NCBI GenBank assembly: GCA_015999765.1
Contig: JAECQR010000006.1
Span: 62,001 to 126,000, forward strand
DNA length: 64,000 bases
DNA from: Flavobacteriia bacterium
GTDB taxonomy: Bacteria; Bacteroidota; Bacteroidia; Flavobacteriales; Weeksellaceae
Direction: 5' to 3'
Shown here: positions 1 through 6,922 of the stretch, in pieces
How the letters are laid out: each line of letters begins with the position of its first letter
How positions within the stretch are numbered: position 1 is the stretch's first letter
Position numbers and translations under genes: made by a program
The notes under the pieces: model-generated
Told to the model about the DNA's origin: nothing
The model's input: the letters and a program-made list of their open reading frames with translations, nothing else
Database searches by the model: none

Positions 1-46
1 CTGCGGGTGCAGAACCTTTTGGGTTTTTAACTCTTATGTACAGGAT

Positions 47-1000
47 TTAGTCCTGGAGTGCTACAAGTCGGCCTTTTACGCCTCCTTTATGGAGTCTTTC
101 GAGGCCTTCGGCCACTTCTTCGAATTTGATTTCTGTAAGATCGGCATTCATTTTACCTTCGGCCATGAGGCGGTACACATTGGCGATGTCCTGTCCGTCG
201 CCGCCCTGGCTGCCACGGAGTGTTACTCTTTTCAGGATAAGGGTGCGGGTATTGATAGTGGATTCCAGTCTGCCCATGCCTACCTGCACCACGGTACCGT
301 CGGGAGCGATGGCTTCAATAGCTTCCGCGGTGGTGGTTCCGAAGCCGGCAAAGTCAACGATGAGCTGGCAGCCGATAGACTCCAGGTCCATTACCTTGTC
401 GAAGACGTCTTTACAGCCTATTTCTCTGGCAAGCTCCCGGGCTTCAGGGCTGAGGTCAACGGCATAGACTTCTGCCCCTTCAGCGATTGCGGCGCGCGCT
501 CCAAACTGTCCGAGTCCGCCAATACCGATAATTCCGATCTTCATTCCTGCCTTAGCCCCACCGGTACGGAAAATCGCGTGGTAGGAAGTCATGCCCGCGT
601 CTGTTGCGGCTGCGCCCTGGGCAAAGGTTACGCCGTCGGGCATCGGTACGAGCTGAGCCGCCGGAACGGCCAGTTTGGTGGCATAACCGCCGTCACGCTG
701 ATAACCGATGGCAGCCCCAGTTTCGGGGTGAATGGGTGCAACGCCAACGCGGTCACCAATTTTATAGCCTTCCACGCCCTCTCCTATTTCAGAGATGACG
801 CCGGCACATTCGTGACCGAAGATGAGCGGTGCCGCGGTGATGATGTGCATCCAGCCTTCATCTTCCAGCGCTCCGACATCGGAGTGGCAAAGGCCTGAAG
901 CCTTAATATCGATGACCACTTCGCCAGGAGCGGCGACAGGATCGGGTTTGTCAATCAGTTCAATGGGTACATGGGTCTTTGTAAATTTCCAGCCTTTCAT
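47..1000 (-). CDS. Zinc-dependent alcohol dehydrogenase (MDR family), structural-zinc lobe missing
   Basis: NAD(P)-dependent medium-chain dehydrogenase of 317 residues, presumably oxidising or reducing an alcohol/aldehyde in the cytoplasm. The GroES-like N-domain carries the catalytic zinc ligands Cys38 (GLCHSD) and His63-Glu64 (GHE), with Asp134 in the position of the fourth ligand. The Rossmann domain has GIGGLG at 159-164. The four-cysteine lobe that binds structural zinc in classical ADHs is absent: the segment around 86-105 has no Cys. The protein is correspondingly shorter than the usual 340-350 residues. It appears monocistronic. Substrate cannot be told from sequence. Confidence 0.9.
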   Translation of the reverse strand: MKGWKFTKTHVPIELIDKPDPVAAPGEVVIDIKASGLCHSDVGALEDEGWMHIITAAPLIFGHECAGVISEIGEGVEGYKIGDRVGVAPIHPETGAAIGYQRDGGYATKLAVPAAQLVPMPDGVTFAQGAAATDAGMTSYHAIFRTGGAKAGMKIGIIGIGGLGQFGARAAIAEGAEVYAVDLSPEARELAREIGCKDVFDKVMDLESIGCQLIVDFAGFGTTTAEAIEAIAPDGTVVQVGMGRLESTINTRTLILKRVTLRGSQGGDGQDIANVYRLMAEGKMNADLTEIKFEEVAEGLERLHKGGVKGRLVALQD

Positions 1001-1075
1001 GATATCTATTTTTTAAATGATTAAATGATGATACCCATAAAGTTACGGATATTATGAAGGCAGAGTTGAAAAACA

Positions 1076-1205
1076 GGGAATAAAGCGGGTGATAAATCTC
1101 AGTTTTTCAGAGGATTATGCGTCCTTCTATAGATTGATAATCCTGCCTCATCAGCAGACACTGGATTATGCAGCTCCGAGGTGAGGACAGTTCGGAGTGC
1201 GGAGT
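1076..1205. repeat. Left copy of two-part direct repeat flanking the Fic/YopX cassette
   Basis: Two blocks here recur right of the cassette. Block 1 (1076-1120, containing ATAAATCTCAGTTTTTCAGA) matches 2120-2164. Block 2 (1151-1205, containing GGACAGTTCGGAG) matches 2055-2110. The order of the blocks is swapped between sides. Similarity was judged by eye: block 2 differs at about 9-10 of 55 positions. Function unknown; a recombination or duplication scar is an inference. Confidence 0.6.
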
Positions 1206-1212
1206 ATTCTAA

Positions 1213-1487
1213 TTAATCGTCCCAAAATGACATACTGAAGCCTTCTTCATACTGATCTGGATTCTGATGAATATTGCCGATCAATTCTAAAGAATAATGA
1301 GGAGAATCAAAAGCTGAAGAACCATCTTTATGATCAAGATAAAATATGCCATTCTTAACAATCACCCTTCATTCTCAGAAAGATTTACGATAGCATCACC
1401 ATAAGTTACTTTTACAATATCATCTACAAAAATCATCTGGCCATTTTTATCCAAATTTCCGGTTGCTATTCTTTCGTTATGTTTCAT
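1213..1487 (-). pseudogene. Frameshifted YopX-like protein
   Basis: Reading the minus strand from ATG at 1487 gives a protein beginning MKHNERIATGNLDKNGQMI and continuing with a V-D-D-I-V-K motif, then a premature stop. Moving one frame, translation resumes near 1372 and runs to TAA at 1213 with an L-I-G-N-I-H-Q-N-P ending. The layout 'DKNGQMIFVDDIVKV ... ELIGNIHQNP' is that of YopX family proteins, common in phage and mobile regions. The 275-nt span is not a multiple of three, consistent with one lost base. It lies 7 nt after the Fic remnant, so the two were probably co-transcribed. A sequencing error is the alternative explanation. Confidence 0.65.
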
Positions 1488-1494
1488 TAATTTT

Positions 1495-1882
1495 TTATTT
1501 AAAGTTTAGCTGGTATGAAATTGAGCGACCTGCGCCGGCTTTAACGAAAGCTTCGATTTCAGCGGGCTGCTGTAAATCTCTGGTTGCTGTGGCTTTTGAT
1601 ATTTTATTGATGGAGCCGTATTTTTTAGCGGTCATGCCACCTTTAAAACCCTCTTCGCCCTGCTCCATCATTTTGTTGATGGCCGCCGTCGATTTCTGAA
1701 GTTTTTAATGCTTCGGAAAGCAACAGCTCTGCGAAAACGTCACTTTTTGTGTCCTCTGAAAAGCTTTGAAGGATTCCATTAGTTTCTCCCAATTCTAAAG
1801 CAAAATCCTGAATACCGGGAAGGAGTTTCTCTGTGTTGTACGAGAAGTTCGGGAAGTTTTCTGATTGCCAGGTATAGATCAT
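1495..1882 (-). pseudogene. Fic-family protein remnant with catalytic core deleted
   Basis: The first ~66 codons from ATG 1882 (MIYTWQSENFPNFSYNTEKL..., ending SEALKTSEIDG) match the DUF4172 N-terminal domain of Bacteroidota Fic proteins. One frame over, from about 1690 to TAA at 1495, the sequence (INKMMEQGEEGFKGGMTAKK..., then SKATATRDLQQ, GRSISYQLNFK) matches the C-terminal winged-helix of the same family. The central region with the HPFxxGNGR AMPylation motif is missing, and the join at about 1683-1690 is out of frame. Family members are normally about 370 residues; about 127 codons remain. The product cannot be an active Fic enzyme. Confidence 0.8.
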
Positions 1883-1954
1883 GAGCCGATTAGGTTTATA
1901 TTCGGCTCAAATATTGCAAAATAATGAGCCGATTAAATAGGTTAATCGGCTCAT
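1881..1954. promoter_or_regulatory. Double palindromic operator upstream of the Fic remnant
   Basis: ATGAGCCGATTAA (1924-1936) and TTAATCGGCTCAT (1942-1954) form a perfect 13-bp inverted repeat with a 5-nt spacer. A second, imperfect pair, ATGAGCCGATTA (1881-1892) and ATTCGGCTCAA (1900-1910), overlaps the Fic start codon. Four half-sites of the same GAGCCGATTA core fit binding by a dimeric winged-helix protein. The Fic family's own C-terminal winged helix is the natural candidate (inference). Confidence 0.65.
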
Positions 1955-2054
1955 AATTGAAGGTCATTCTATTTTGATAATGTAAACCTGTTTGCCGCGA
2001 TGAAAGCGTGCGGGAGATGGGAAGCAGGGAGTTTGATTTTGGCAGTTTCCTTAA

Positions 2055-2164
2055 TCAGCAGGCACTTGATTATTCTGCTCCAAAGTGGAGGACAGTTCGG
2101 AGAGCGGAGTTCAAAAAAAGGGAATAAAGAAGGGTAATAAATCTCAGTTTTTCAGATGATTAAG
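2055..2164. repeat. Right copy of two-part direct repeat flanking the Fic/YopX cassette
   Basis: Block 2 (2055-2110) and block 1 (2120-2164) correspond to 1151-1205 and 1076-1120 but in reversed order, as expected if both sides derive from a tandem array cut at different points. No open frame is shared between the copies. Confidence 0.6.
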
Positions 2165-2312
2165 CTTATGCAGGGAGGTTACTGATGATGAATACGCCGA
2201 TATTGAAAATAAGAATGTCGGAAATGTTACAAATTTTCTACATAAACACAACGAGATGTCAAATAGTTATTATATTCCTCAACATGAATATGATATCTTA
2301 CTTATGTTGTAG
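2160..2312 (+). pseudogene. Possible gene remnant, about 50 codons, no start
   Basis: An open frame without ATG runs from 2160 to TAG at 2312 and includes DDEYADIENKNVGNVTNFLH and YYIPQHEYDILLML. The residue composition looks protein-like, but the stretch is short and I recognise no family. It may be the tail of a gene lost with the decayed cassette to its left. Confidence 0.3.
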
Positions 2313-2338
2313 TACCGTGTCCAACATCGCCAACCCCC

Positions 2339-2363
2339 TGTCATTCTGACGAAGGAAGAATCT
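2339..2363. repeat. Short dispersed repeat, copy 1
   Basis: TGTCATTCTGACGAAGGAAG followed by AATCT. Aligns with 12059-12083 over 25 positions with a few substitutions. Matches from memory the GTCAT-nC-TGACG-AGGAnGnATCT element scattered in intergenic DNA of Bacteroidota. Confidence 0.55.
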
Positions 2364-2510
2364 CATTCCCAACCCTCATCTGTCATCTTTTGTGATGATT
2401 CTCCGCTCGCATGTCAGAAGTGAATGCCGGGATCTCTGCGGCGGCAAAAAACTGACAGGGCATGACACAGAAAACCTATCCGCTCTCTCTAGCACCCAAG
2501 CCGAAACCAA

Positions 2511-2550
2511 AGCAAATATAAAACGAACCCCACATTTGCTTATATTTGCT
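2511..2550. promoter_or_regulatory. Inverted repeat upstream of the delta-60 repeat gene
   Basis: AGCAAATATAA (2511-2521) and TTATATTTGCT (2540-2550) are perfect 11-bp arms around an 18-nt loop. The right arm contains TATATTTG (2541-2548), which fits the Bacteroidota -7 box TAnnTTTG, placed about 50 nt before the chosen start at 2597. This may be an operator or promoter; no -33 TTG at proper spacing is evident. Confidence 0.35.
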
Positions 2551-2596
2551 CTTAACAGGAATTACGGTTTCTGATGCAAATGTTAATTTAAGTTTT

Positions 2597-4045
2597 ATGA
2601 TGATGACAAAAATTTCCTTTATGACCGTTTTTTTCCTGTTTCTGTTTACCGGAAAAGTGCAGTCACAGACAGACGGAAATCCGGACGCTTCCTTTGTTAT
2701 AGGAACAGGATTTAACAATGCAGTGATGAGTACGGCAGTACAGCCGGACGGAAAAATTCTGGCAGCAGGCTGGTTCACGTCCTATCAGGGTACTGTTCAA
2801 AACCGTATCATCCGTCTGAACGCGGACGGAAGCCCTGATCCTTCCTTCAGTACCGGCACGGGGTTCGGTGGCACCGGGGATGTTTATGTGAATACCCTTG
2901 CTTTACAGCCCGATGGAAAAATTCTTGCGGGAGGCACCTTTACCTCGTATAACGGCATTACCCAAAACCGCATTGCGCGCCTGAATGCCGACGGTAGTCT
3001 GGACACCACCTTTAATACAGGCACCGGATTTAGCACCCCGGCCGGTGGTTTCGTATTTGTCAACACCATTGCCCTGCAGTCTGACGGAAAAATCCTGGCA
3101 GGAGGCCGATTCAGCTCGTATAACGGTACCGGACAGAGCCAAATTGCACGCCTGAATACTGACGGCCGCCTGGATTCGTTTTCTCCGGGTTCGCGGTTCA
3201 GCTCGGATATCAATACCATCGCGATACAGTCTGACGGGAAAATCCTCGTGGGCGGATCATTCACCTATTCCGGCAACATCATCACCCAAAAGAATTTGGT
3301 CCGCCTGACTGCAAGTGGCATATTAGACCCTTCATTTGATATTGAGACCGGATTTGGAGTCAGTGCCGGTGTGGTCAGAATCGATGCAATTGCCCTACAG
3401 CCGGATGGGAAAATTCTGGTGGGAGGTTACTTTAACACTTATAAAAATAAAAGCCAAAACCATCTTACGCGTCTGAACACCACCGGAGACCCTGATGCCA
3501 CTTTTAGCACCGGAACAGGCTTTAACTTCCCTGTTAATGCCATCTCCATACAACCTGACGGAAGAATTCTGTTGGGTGGCGGTTTTTCGACCTATAACGG
3601 CAGCACCGCCAACCGTATTGCACGGTTGAAGACAGATGGAGGTCTTGATTCTGCGTTTAACACCGGGACAGGATTTAGCGGTACGCTTGGAAATGTCGAA
3701 TCCATCTCCATACAGTCTGACGGGAAATATGTGACTGGAGGATATTTTACCACCTACCAAGGACTGCCGCAAAACCGTATTGCCCGCCTGAACGGGACCA
3801 CACTGGCTGTGGGGGATTCCGGCAAAAACGAAATGGTTCTTTATCCCAATCCCGTGCAGGAAACTCTATATTTTTCAGAAGAAATTTCCCATATCAGCAT
3901 CACGGACCTTTCAGGAAAAGCAGTAATCGAAATGTCCGGTAAAAGAAGATCGGCGGAGGTATCGAAACTGTCCAAAGGGGTGTATTTTGTTACCGTCACC
4001 ACAAAATCCGGAGACATTATTATCCGTAAAATGGTGAAGAAATAG
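2597..4045 (+). CDS. T9SS-secreted delta-60 repeat (beta-propeller-like) protein
   Basis: About 482 residues from ATG 2597; an upstream in-frame ATG at 2546 is rejected because it precedes the hydrophobic signal MTKISFMTVFFLFLFTG. After the signal peptide come seven ~53-residue repeats built on Q-(P/S)-D-G-K-I-L-x-G-G-x-F-x-x-Y and R-L-N-x-D-G-x-x-D, the delta-60 repeat pattern. The last ~75 residues begin LYPNPVQETL and end IIIRKMVKK, a type A T9SS sorting domain, so the protein is exported across the outer membrane and probably surface-attached. Function of such proteins is unknown; adhesion or ligand binding is a guess. Confidence 0.9.
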   Translation: MMMTKISFMTVFFLFLFTGKVQSQTDGNPDASFVIGTGFNNAVMSTAVQPDGKILAAGWFTSYQGTVQNRIIRLNADGSPDPSFSTGTGFGGTGDVYVNTLALQPDGKILAGGTFTSYNGITQNRIARLNADGSLDTTFNTGTGFSTPAGGFVFVNTIALQSDGKILAGGRFSSYNGTGQSQIARLNTDGRLDSFSPGSRFSSDINTIAIQSDGKILVGGSFTYSGNIITQKNLVRLTASGILDPSFDIETGFGVSAGVVRIDAIALQPDGKILVGGYFNTYKNKSQNHLTRLNTTGDPDATFSTGTGFNFPVNAISIQPDGRILLGGGFSTYNGSTANRIARLKTDGGLDSAFNTGTGFSGTLGNVESISIQSDGKYVTGGYFTTYQGLPQNRIARLNGTTLAVGDSGKNEMVLYPNPVQETLYFSEEISHISITDLSGKAVIEMSGKRRSAEVSKLSKGVYFVTVTTKSGDIIIRKMVKK

Positions 4046-4089
4046 AATACCTGTGTTTTTGAAGCATCAGCGTTGACCGTTCTGCGGTA

Positions 4090-4611
4090 TTATGTTTCGG
4101 TTTTTCTTTCTTTGATGATCCTTGCCGCGTCGAGCATTTTTTGAAGATGTAAAAACAGGGAAATGATATTTCCCTTTGGATGATCGATGTATGGAGCCAA
4201 AGCATAATAGGTTACCTCGGTTAAAAAATCTTCGAACTGCTGAAGAGAATAGTTCTCAAAGGCTCTTTCAAAGACAAAAAACGGATCAGTGTATTCATCA
4301 TCGTATAACGAACCCTGCATGACGTGAGAAACATAATCCGGAGGCTCATTCAATTTCACTTTTTTTGGCTTTAAATTTAAGACGTAAGCCGCACGCAAAA
4401 ATGATTTCAGGGAGGTATAAAAATGGAAAACAAGGGATGGGTTATTCGGTAAAAATACTTCAGGTTTCATGGCAAAATGCATGAGTTCATATAACCGGTC
4501 TTTCGTTTCACTTAAGGTATCGCTCTTAAACAATTCAATTACTCTTAATGGGCAGGTTTCGGAGTAGCTTGCCCAAAATCTGGCTTCAAAGTCTATTTTT
4601 TTCTTTTTCAT
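4090..4611 (-). CDS. Unrecognised cytoplasmic protein, intact member of a local decaying family
   Basis: 173 residues from ATG 4611 (MKKKKIDFEARFWASY...); an ORF start 15 codons upstream is possible but lacks support. No signal peptide or membrane segment; mostly helical with many aromatic residues. The C-terminal third (F-F-V-F-E-R-A-F-E-N-Y ... LHLQKMLDAARIIKERK) is repeated in degraded form at 4717-4955 and 10621-10770. I do not recognise the family. Confidence 0.7.
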   Translation of the reverse strand: MKKKKIDFEARFWASYSETCPLRVIELFKSDTLSETKDRLYELMHFAMKPEVFLPNNPSLVFHFYTSLKSFLRAAYVLNLKPKKVKLNEPPDYVSHVMQGSLYDDEYTDPFFVFERAFENYSLQQFEDFLTEVTYYALAPYIDHPKGNIISLFLHLQKMLDAARIIKERKTET

Positions 4612-4716
4612 CACTTTAATCTTTAATTTGATACGAAGGTGGAGAATCGTGAACAACTATCCTATTCTAAATGGGATAATGTACCCGTGCTTTTAAATCG
4701 TTGACGCTAAGTTATT

Positions 4717-4955
4717 CTACTCTTTTATTTTCTCCATTCCTCTTTCCCGAATCAGTTGCGAGGCATCCAGCATCTTGACTAAATGAATATAAGGCGCTAC
4801 CCTATCATGACCATCATCATTGGAGCAGGGTGATAATGCAAACTGAAATAGGACGAACAGGAAAAGTTCAAATTCCTTCAAAGTCTTCCTGGAAGGCGCT
4901 CTTGAAGACCAGGAGCGGACTGTTATACTCGGTTCTGCTTAGAGAAGCCAGATGG
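4717..4955 (-). pseudogene. Degenerate paralogue of the 4090-4611 gene (C-terminal part)
   Basis: Read on the minus strand, segments TEYNSPLLVFKSAFQEDFEG and, one frame over, FQFALSPCSNDDG plus HLVKMLDASQLIRERG (ending TAG at 4717) align with YTDPFFVFERAFENY...FLHLQKMLDAARIIKERK of the intact gene. A frameshift sits near 4870. The N-terminal half is absent: homology stops about where the RAYT remnant starts (4957). Confidence 0.65.
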
Positions 4956-4956
4956 G

Positions 4957-5445
4957 TTTATCAGAAATGAATACAAAAATATTTTTTGGAAAGCTTAAGG
5001 TTTTGCCAAAAGAATAAAGGCTTAGAAATTCATGCTTGGTGTATCATGTCTGGTCATGTGCATTTGGTTTTCAGAAGTATAAATGGTCAGACACCTGAAC
5101 TTCTGATTGGTGATTTAAAAAGATTTACAGGCAAAGCAATTGTTCAGGCCATCAAAGAAAATCCCACACAAAGCAGAAAAGAAAATTCTATTAGATTTCT
5201 TTCTTAAAGAAGGGGCAAAAAGTTCGAATGTAAGAGCGTATCAATTTTGGAGGCATGACAATAAACCAATCGAATTATGGAGTAATAAAGTGATTTTGCA
5301 GAAAATTAATAATGTGCACCAGAATCCTGTAGAAGCAGACTTGGTTTTTCGTGCAGAAGATTACAGGTATAGCAACGCAATAGATTATTCTGATGAAAAA
5401 GGATTGTTAAATAATATTGTAGTCTTTAGAATGTTTGATTTTTAA
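4957..5445 (+). pseudogene. RAYT / IS200-like transposase remnant
   Basis: REP-associated tyrosine transposase-type HUH nuclease in pieces. The frame with FIRNEYKNI breaks in a T-run near 4983. The next frame gives LESLRFCQKNKGLEIHAWC and the HUH-like motif GHVHLVF. A second break near 5180 leads to FFLKEGAKSSNV, YQFWRHDNKPIELW and the typical NNVHQNPVEADLV / DYRYSNAIDY end, with stop at 5445. About 35 N-terminal residues are missing. At least two frameshifts plus truncation make it inactive. Confidence 0.8.
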
Positions 5446-5452
5446 GAAGAAC

Positions 5453-5463
5453 CACGATTCGTG
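5453..5463. repeat. Short palindrome after the RAYT remnant
   Basis: CACGATTCGTG, 5-bp arms around one base, lies 7 nt after the transposase stop within ACCACGATTCGTGCGGTAGC. RAYT proteins act on short palindromes of this kind, so this may be a vestigial target. One copy is seen here; it could be chance. Confidence 0.25.
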
Positions 5464-5606
5464 CGGTAGCGGGGAATTGAGGGAGCTCTTTGATAAACTT
5501 ACGGGAATACGTTAAGGTACCCGTTACCATCATCTTAGGTGGGGAAATGATTACCTGTCTGAAACATTGATTTTTGAATTCCACTTAATAACAGATCACT
5601 GTTTAA

Positions 5607-6086
5607 TTACTGTTTATTAAAATCAAAAAGGTTATTTACGTCTTCGTTTACTTGGGTAATTTCGGCCGTAAAGTTTTCTTTAAAAATTTTGTTGTTCCGC
5701 ACTACAACTTCATTTGATCCATTGGTATCCTGCCGGAAATTTTCGCTTTCGCTATTGAGCTGATCCTTCAAATTGCTTACGTCGTCTTTCGCATCCTTGT
5801 AATTGATATAAACAATATCCATTTCATTTACTTTAACGTAGCTGGAGTCAAATTTTGTGAGGTTACGATCCAGTTTTCCGACCATGCTGTCGGAGTTTTT
5901 TCGAAAGTTTTGCCAATCGGCCTTCGCTTGGACGTTCAGCGCATTTGCCTCCTTCATCCCAGCACTCCGCGTGCGCCCGTTCGAAACTGTCAGTTTTTTA
6001 TCAGCTTCTGTAACTGTACTTACTGTATTCTTATCGCAGGTGGATAAGCATAAAGAAGTCAGTAGCAAAATTATTATATTCTTCAT
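5607..6086 (-). CDS. Small lipoprotein with helical/coiled-coil character
   Basis: 159 residues with a lipoprotein signal: MKNIIILLLTSLCLSTC, lipobox L-S-T-C, predicted lipidated Cys17. The mature part is rich in charged and Asn/Gln residues and reads as helical (KEANALNVQAKADWQNFRKN and YKDAKDDVSNLKDQLNSESE). No catalytic motif seen and family not recognised. It probably faces the periplasm from the inner or outer membrane. Confidence 0.75.
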   Translation of the reverse strand: MKNIIILLLTSLCLSTCDKNTVSTVTEADKKLTVSNGRTRSAGMKEANALNVQAKADWQNFRKNSDSMVGKLDRNLTKFDSSYVKVNEMDIVYINYKDAKDDVSNLKDQLNSESENFRQDTNGSNEVVVRNNKIFKENFTAEITQVNEDVNNLFDFNKQ

Positions 6087-6882
6087 GATTTTGGTTTTTA
6101 TGATTTCAGGGAAAATGTTTGTTGAGCCGCCTTTAATAACTCTACGATCAGTATTGTAAGTGTAAGTTTCAGAATCTTAATTTTGATTGACTATAAAAAT
6201 ATTGATTGATAAGTTTTCGCCGACATCCCAGCATTTTTTAAACATAATTTTATAAAATGTACAGGGCTTTAAATGATGTGGTATGTTTAATGTTTTATAT
6301 CATTTACCGCTTAGTTCATAATGAATTTCGCTTCAGCACTTATTTTACAGTACAAATTTACGCAACAATGCACAGCAATCCATTACAGATATAAAAATAA
6401 GATTTGTAGCTAGCACACGTTTTTAAACTTTCAGAACTGACTTTGAACTCCAAATCATATTTGCTGTGGAGGCTGTTTAAATAATGAGATCTACTGCGGT
6501 GCAGTGCAACTAAAAAATGCTCATAAAACTAAAAAAAAGAAGTGTCAAGCGAAATTTAAAGTTCACTATTATTTACCCTACCCGATTATGGATTCAAGAA
6601 AACATCTATCAATCTCAGCACTTTTTAAAAAGATCATGAATAGCGATCAGAAAATTTGTAATAATGATTTTCATCCGAAAATGCATTGGAATAAAAATTA
6701 CATGTAGAGTTGTAAAACAACAGCATTAAAAATAGTTATGTCTTAAGAACTAGTTTAAGGTAAAAATTAGAATATATGATCACAAAAAAAGTCAAAGACT
6801 TTTAAAAGAAGAGGTAGTAAGTATCGGTCAACAAAATTGCTGCGATTGACTACTTAGAAAAAACTAAAAAAATGTCAAAAAA
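6087..6882. other. Long AT-rich spacer
   Basis: About 800 nt without a supported gene. A 67-codon plus-strand frame at 6504-6707 is lysine-rich and A/T-driven with no family resemblance, so I do not call it. The left end must hold the lipoprotein promoter. Confidence 0.5.
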
Positions 6883-6904
6883 AACTCTGCCTAATGGCAG
6901 AGTT
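6883..6904 (-). terminator. Intrinsic terminator of the ice-binding-like gene
   Basis: AACTCTGCC (6883-6891), loop TAAT, GGCAGAGTT (6896-6904): a perfect 9-bp hairpin followed on the minus strand by a T-run, 19 nt after the stop codon. Confidence 0.85.
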
Positions 6905-6922
6905 CGTGAAATAACATTTTTA

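Noticed and set aside
89..898. 269-codon plus-strand open frame opposite the alcohol dehydrogenase
   Set aside because: Shadow of a real gene: no family resemblance, unusual Cys/His-rich composition, no ribosome-binding or promoter context.
2884..3264. Antisense frames with regular repeats under the delta-60 repeat gene
   Set aside because: The periodicity simply mirrors the coding repeats on the plus strand.
6504..6707. 67-codon plus-strand frame in a spacer
   Set aside because: Lysine/asparagine content follows from AT-rich DNA; no conserved pattern or start context.
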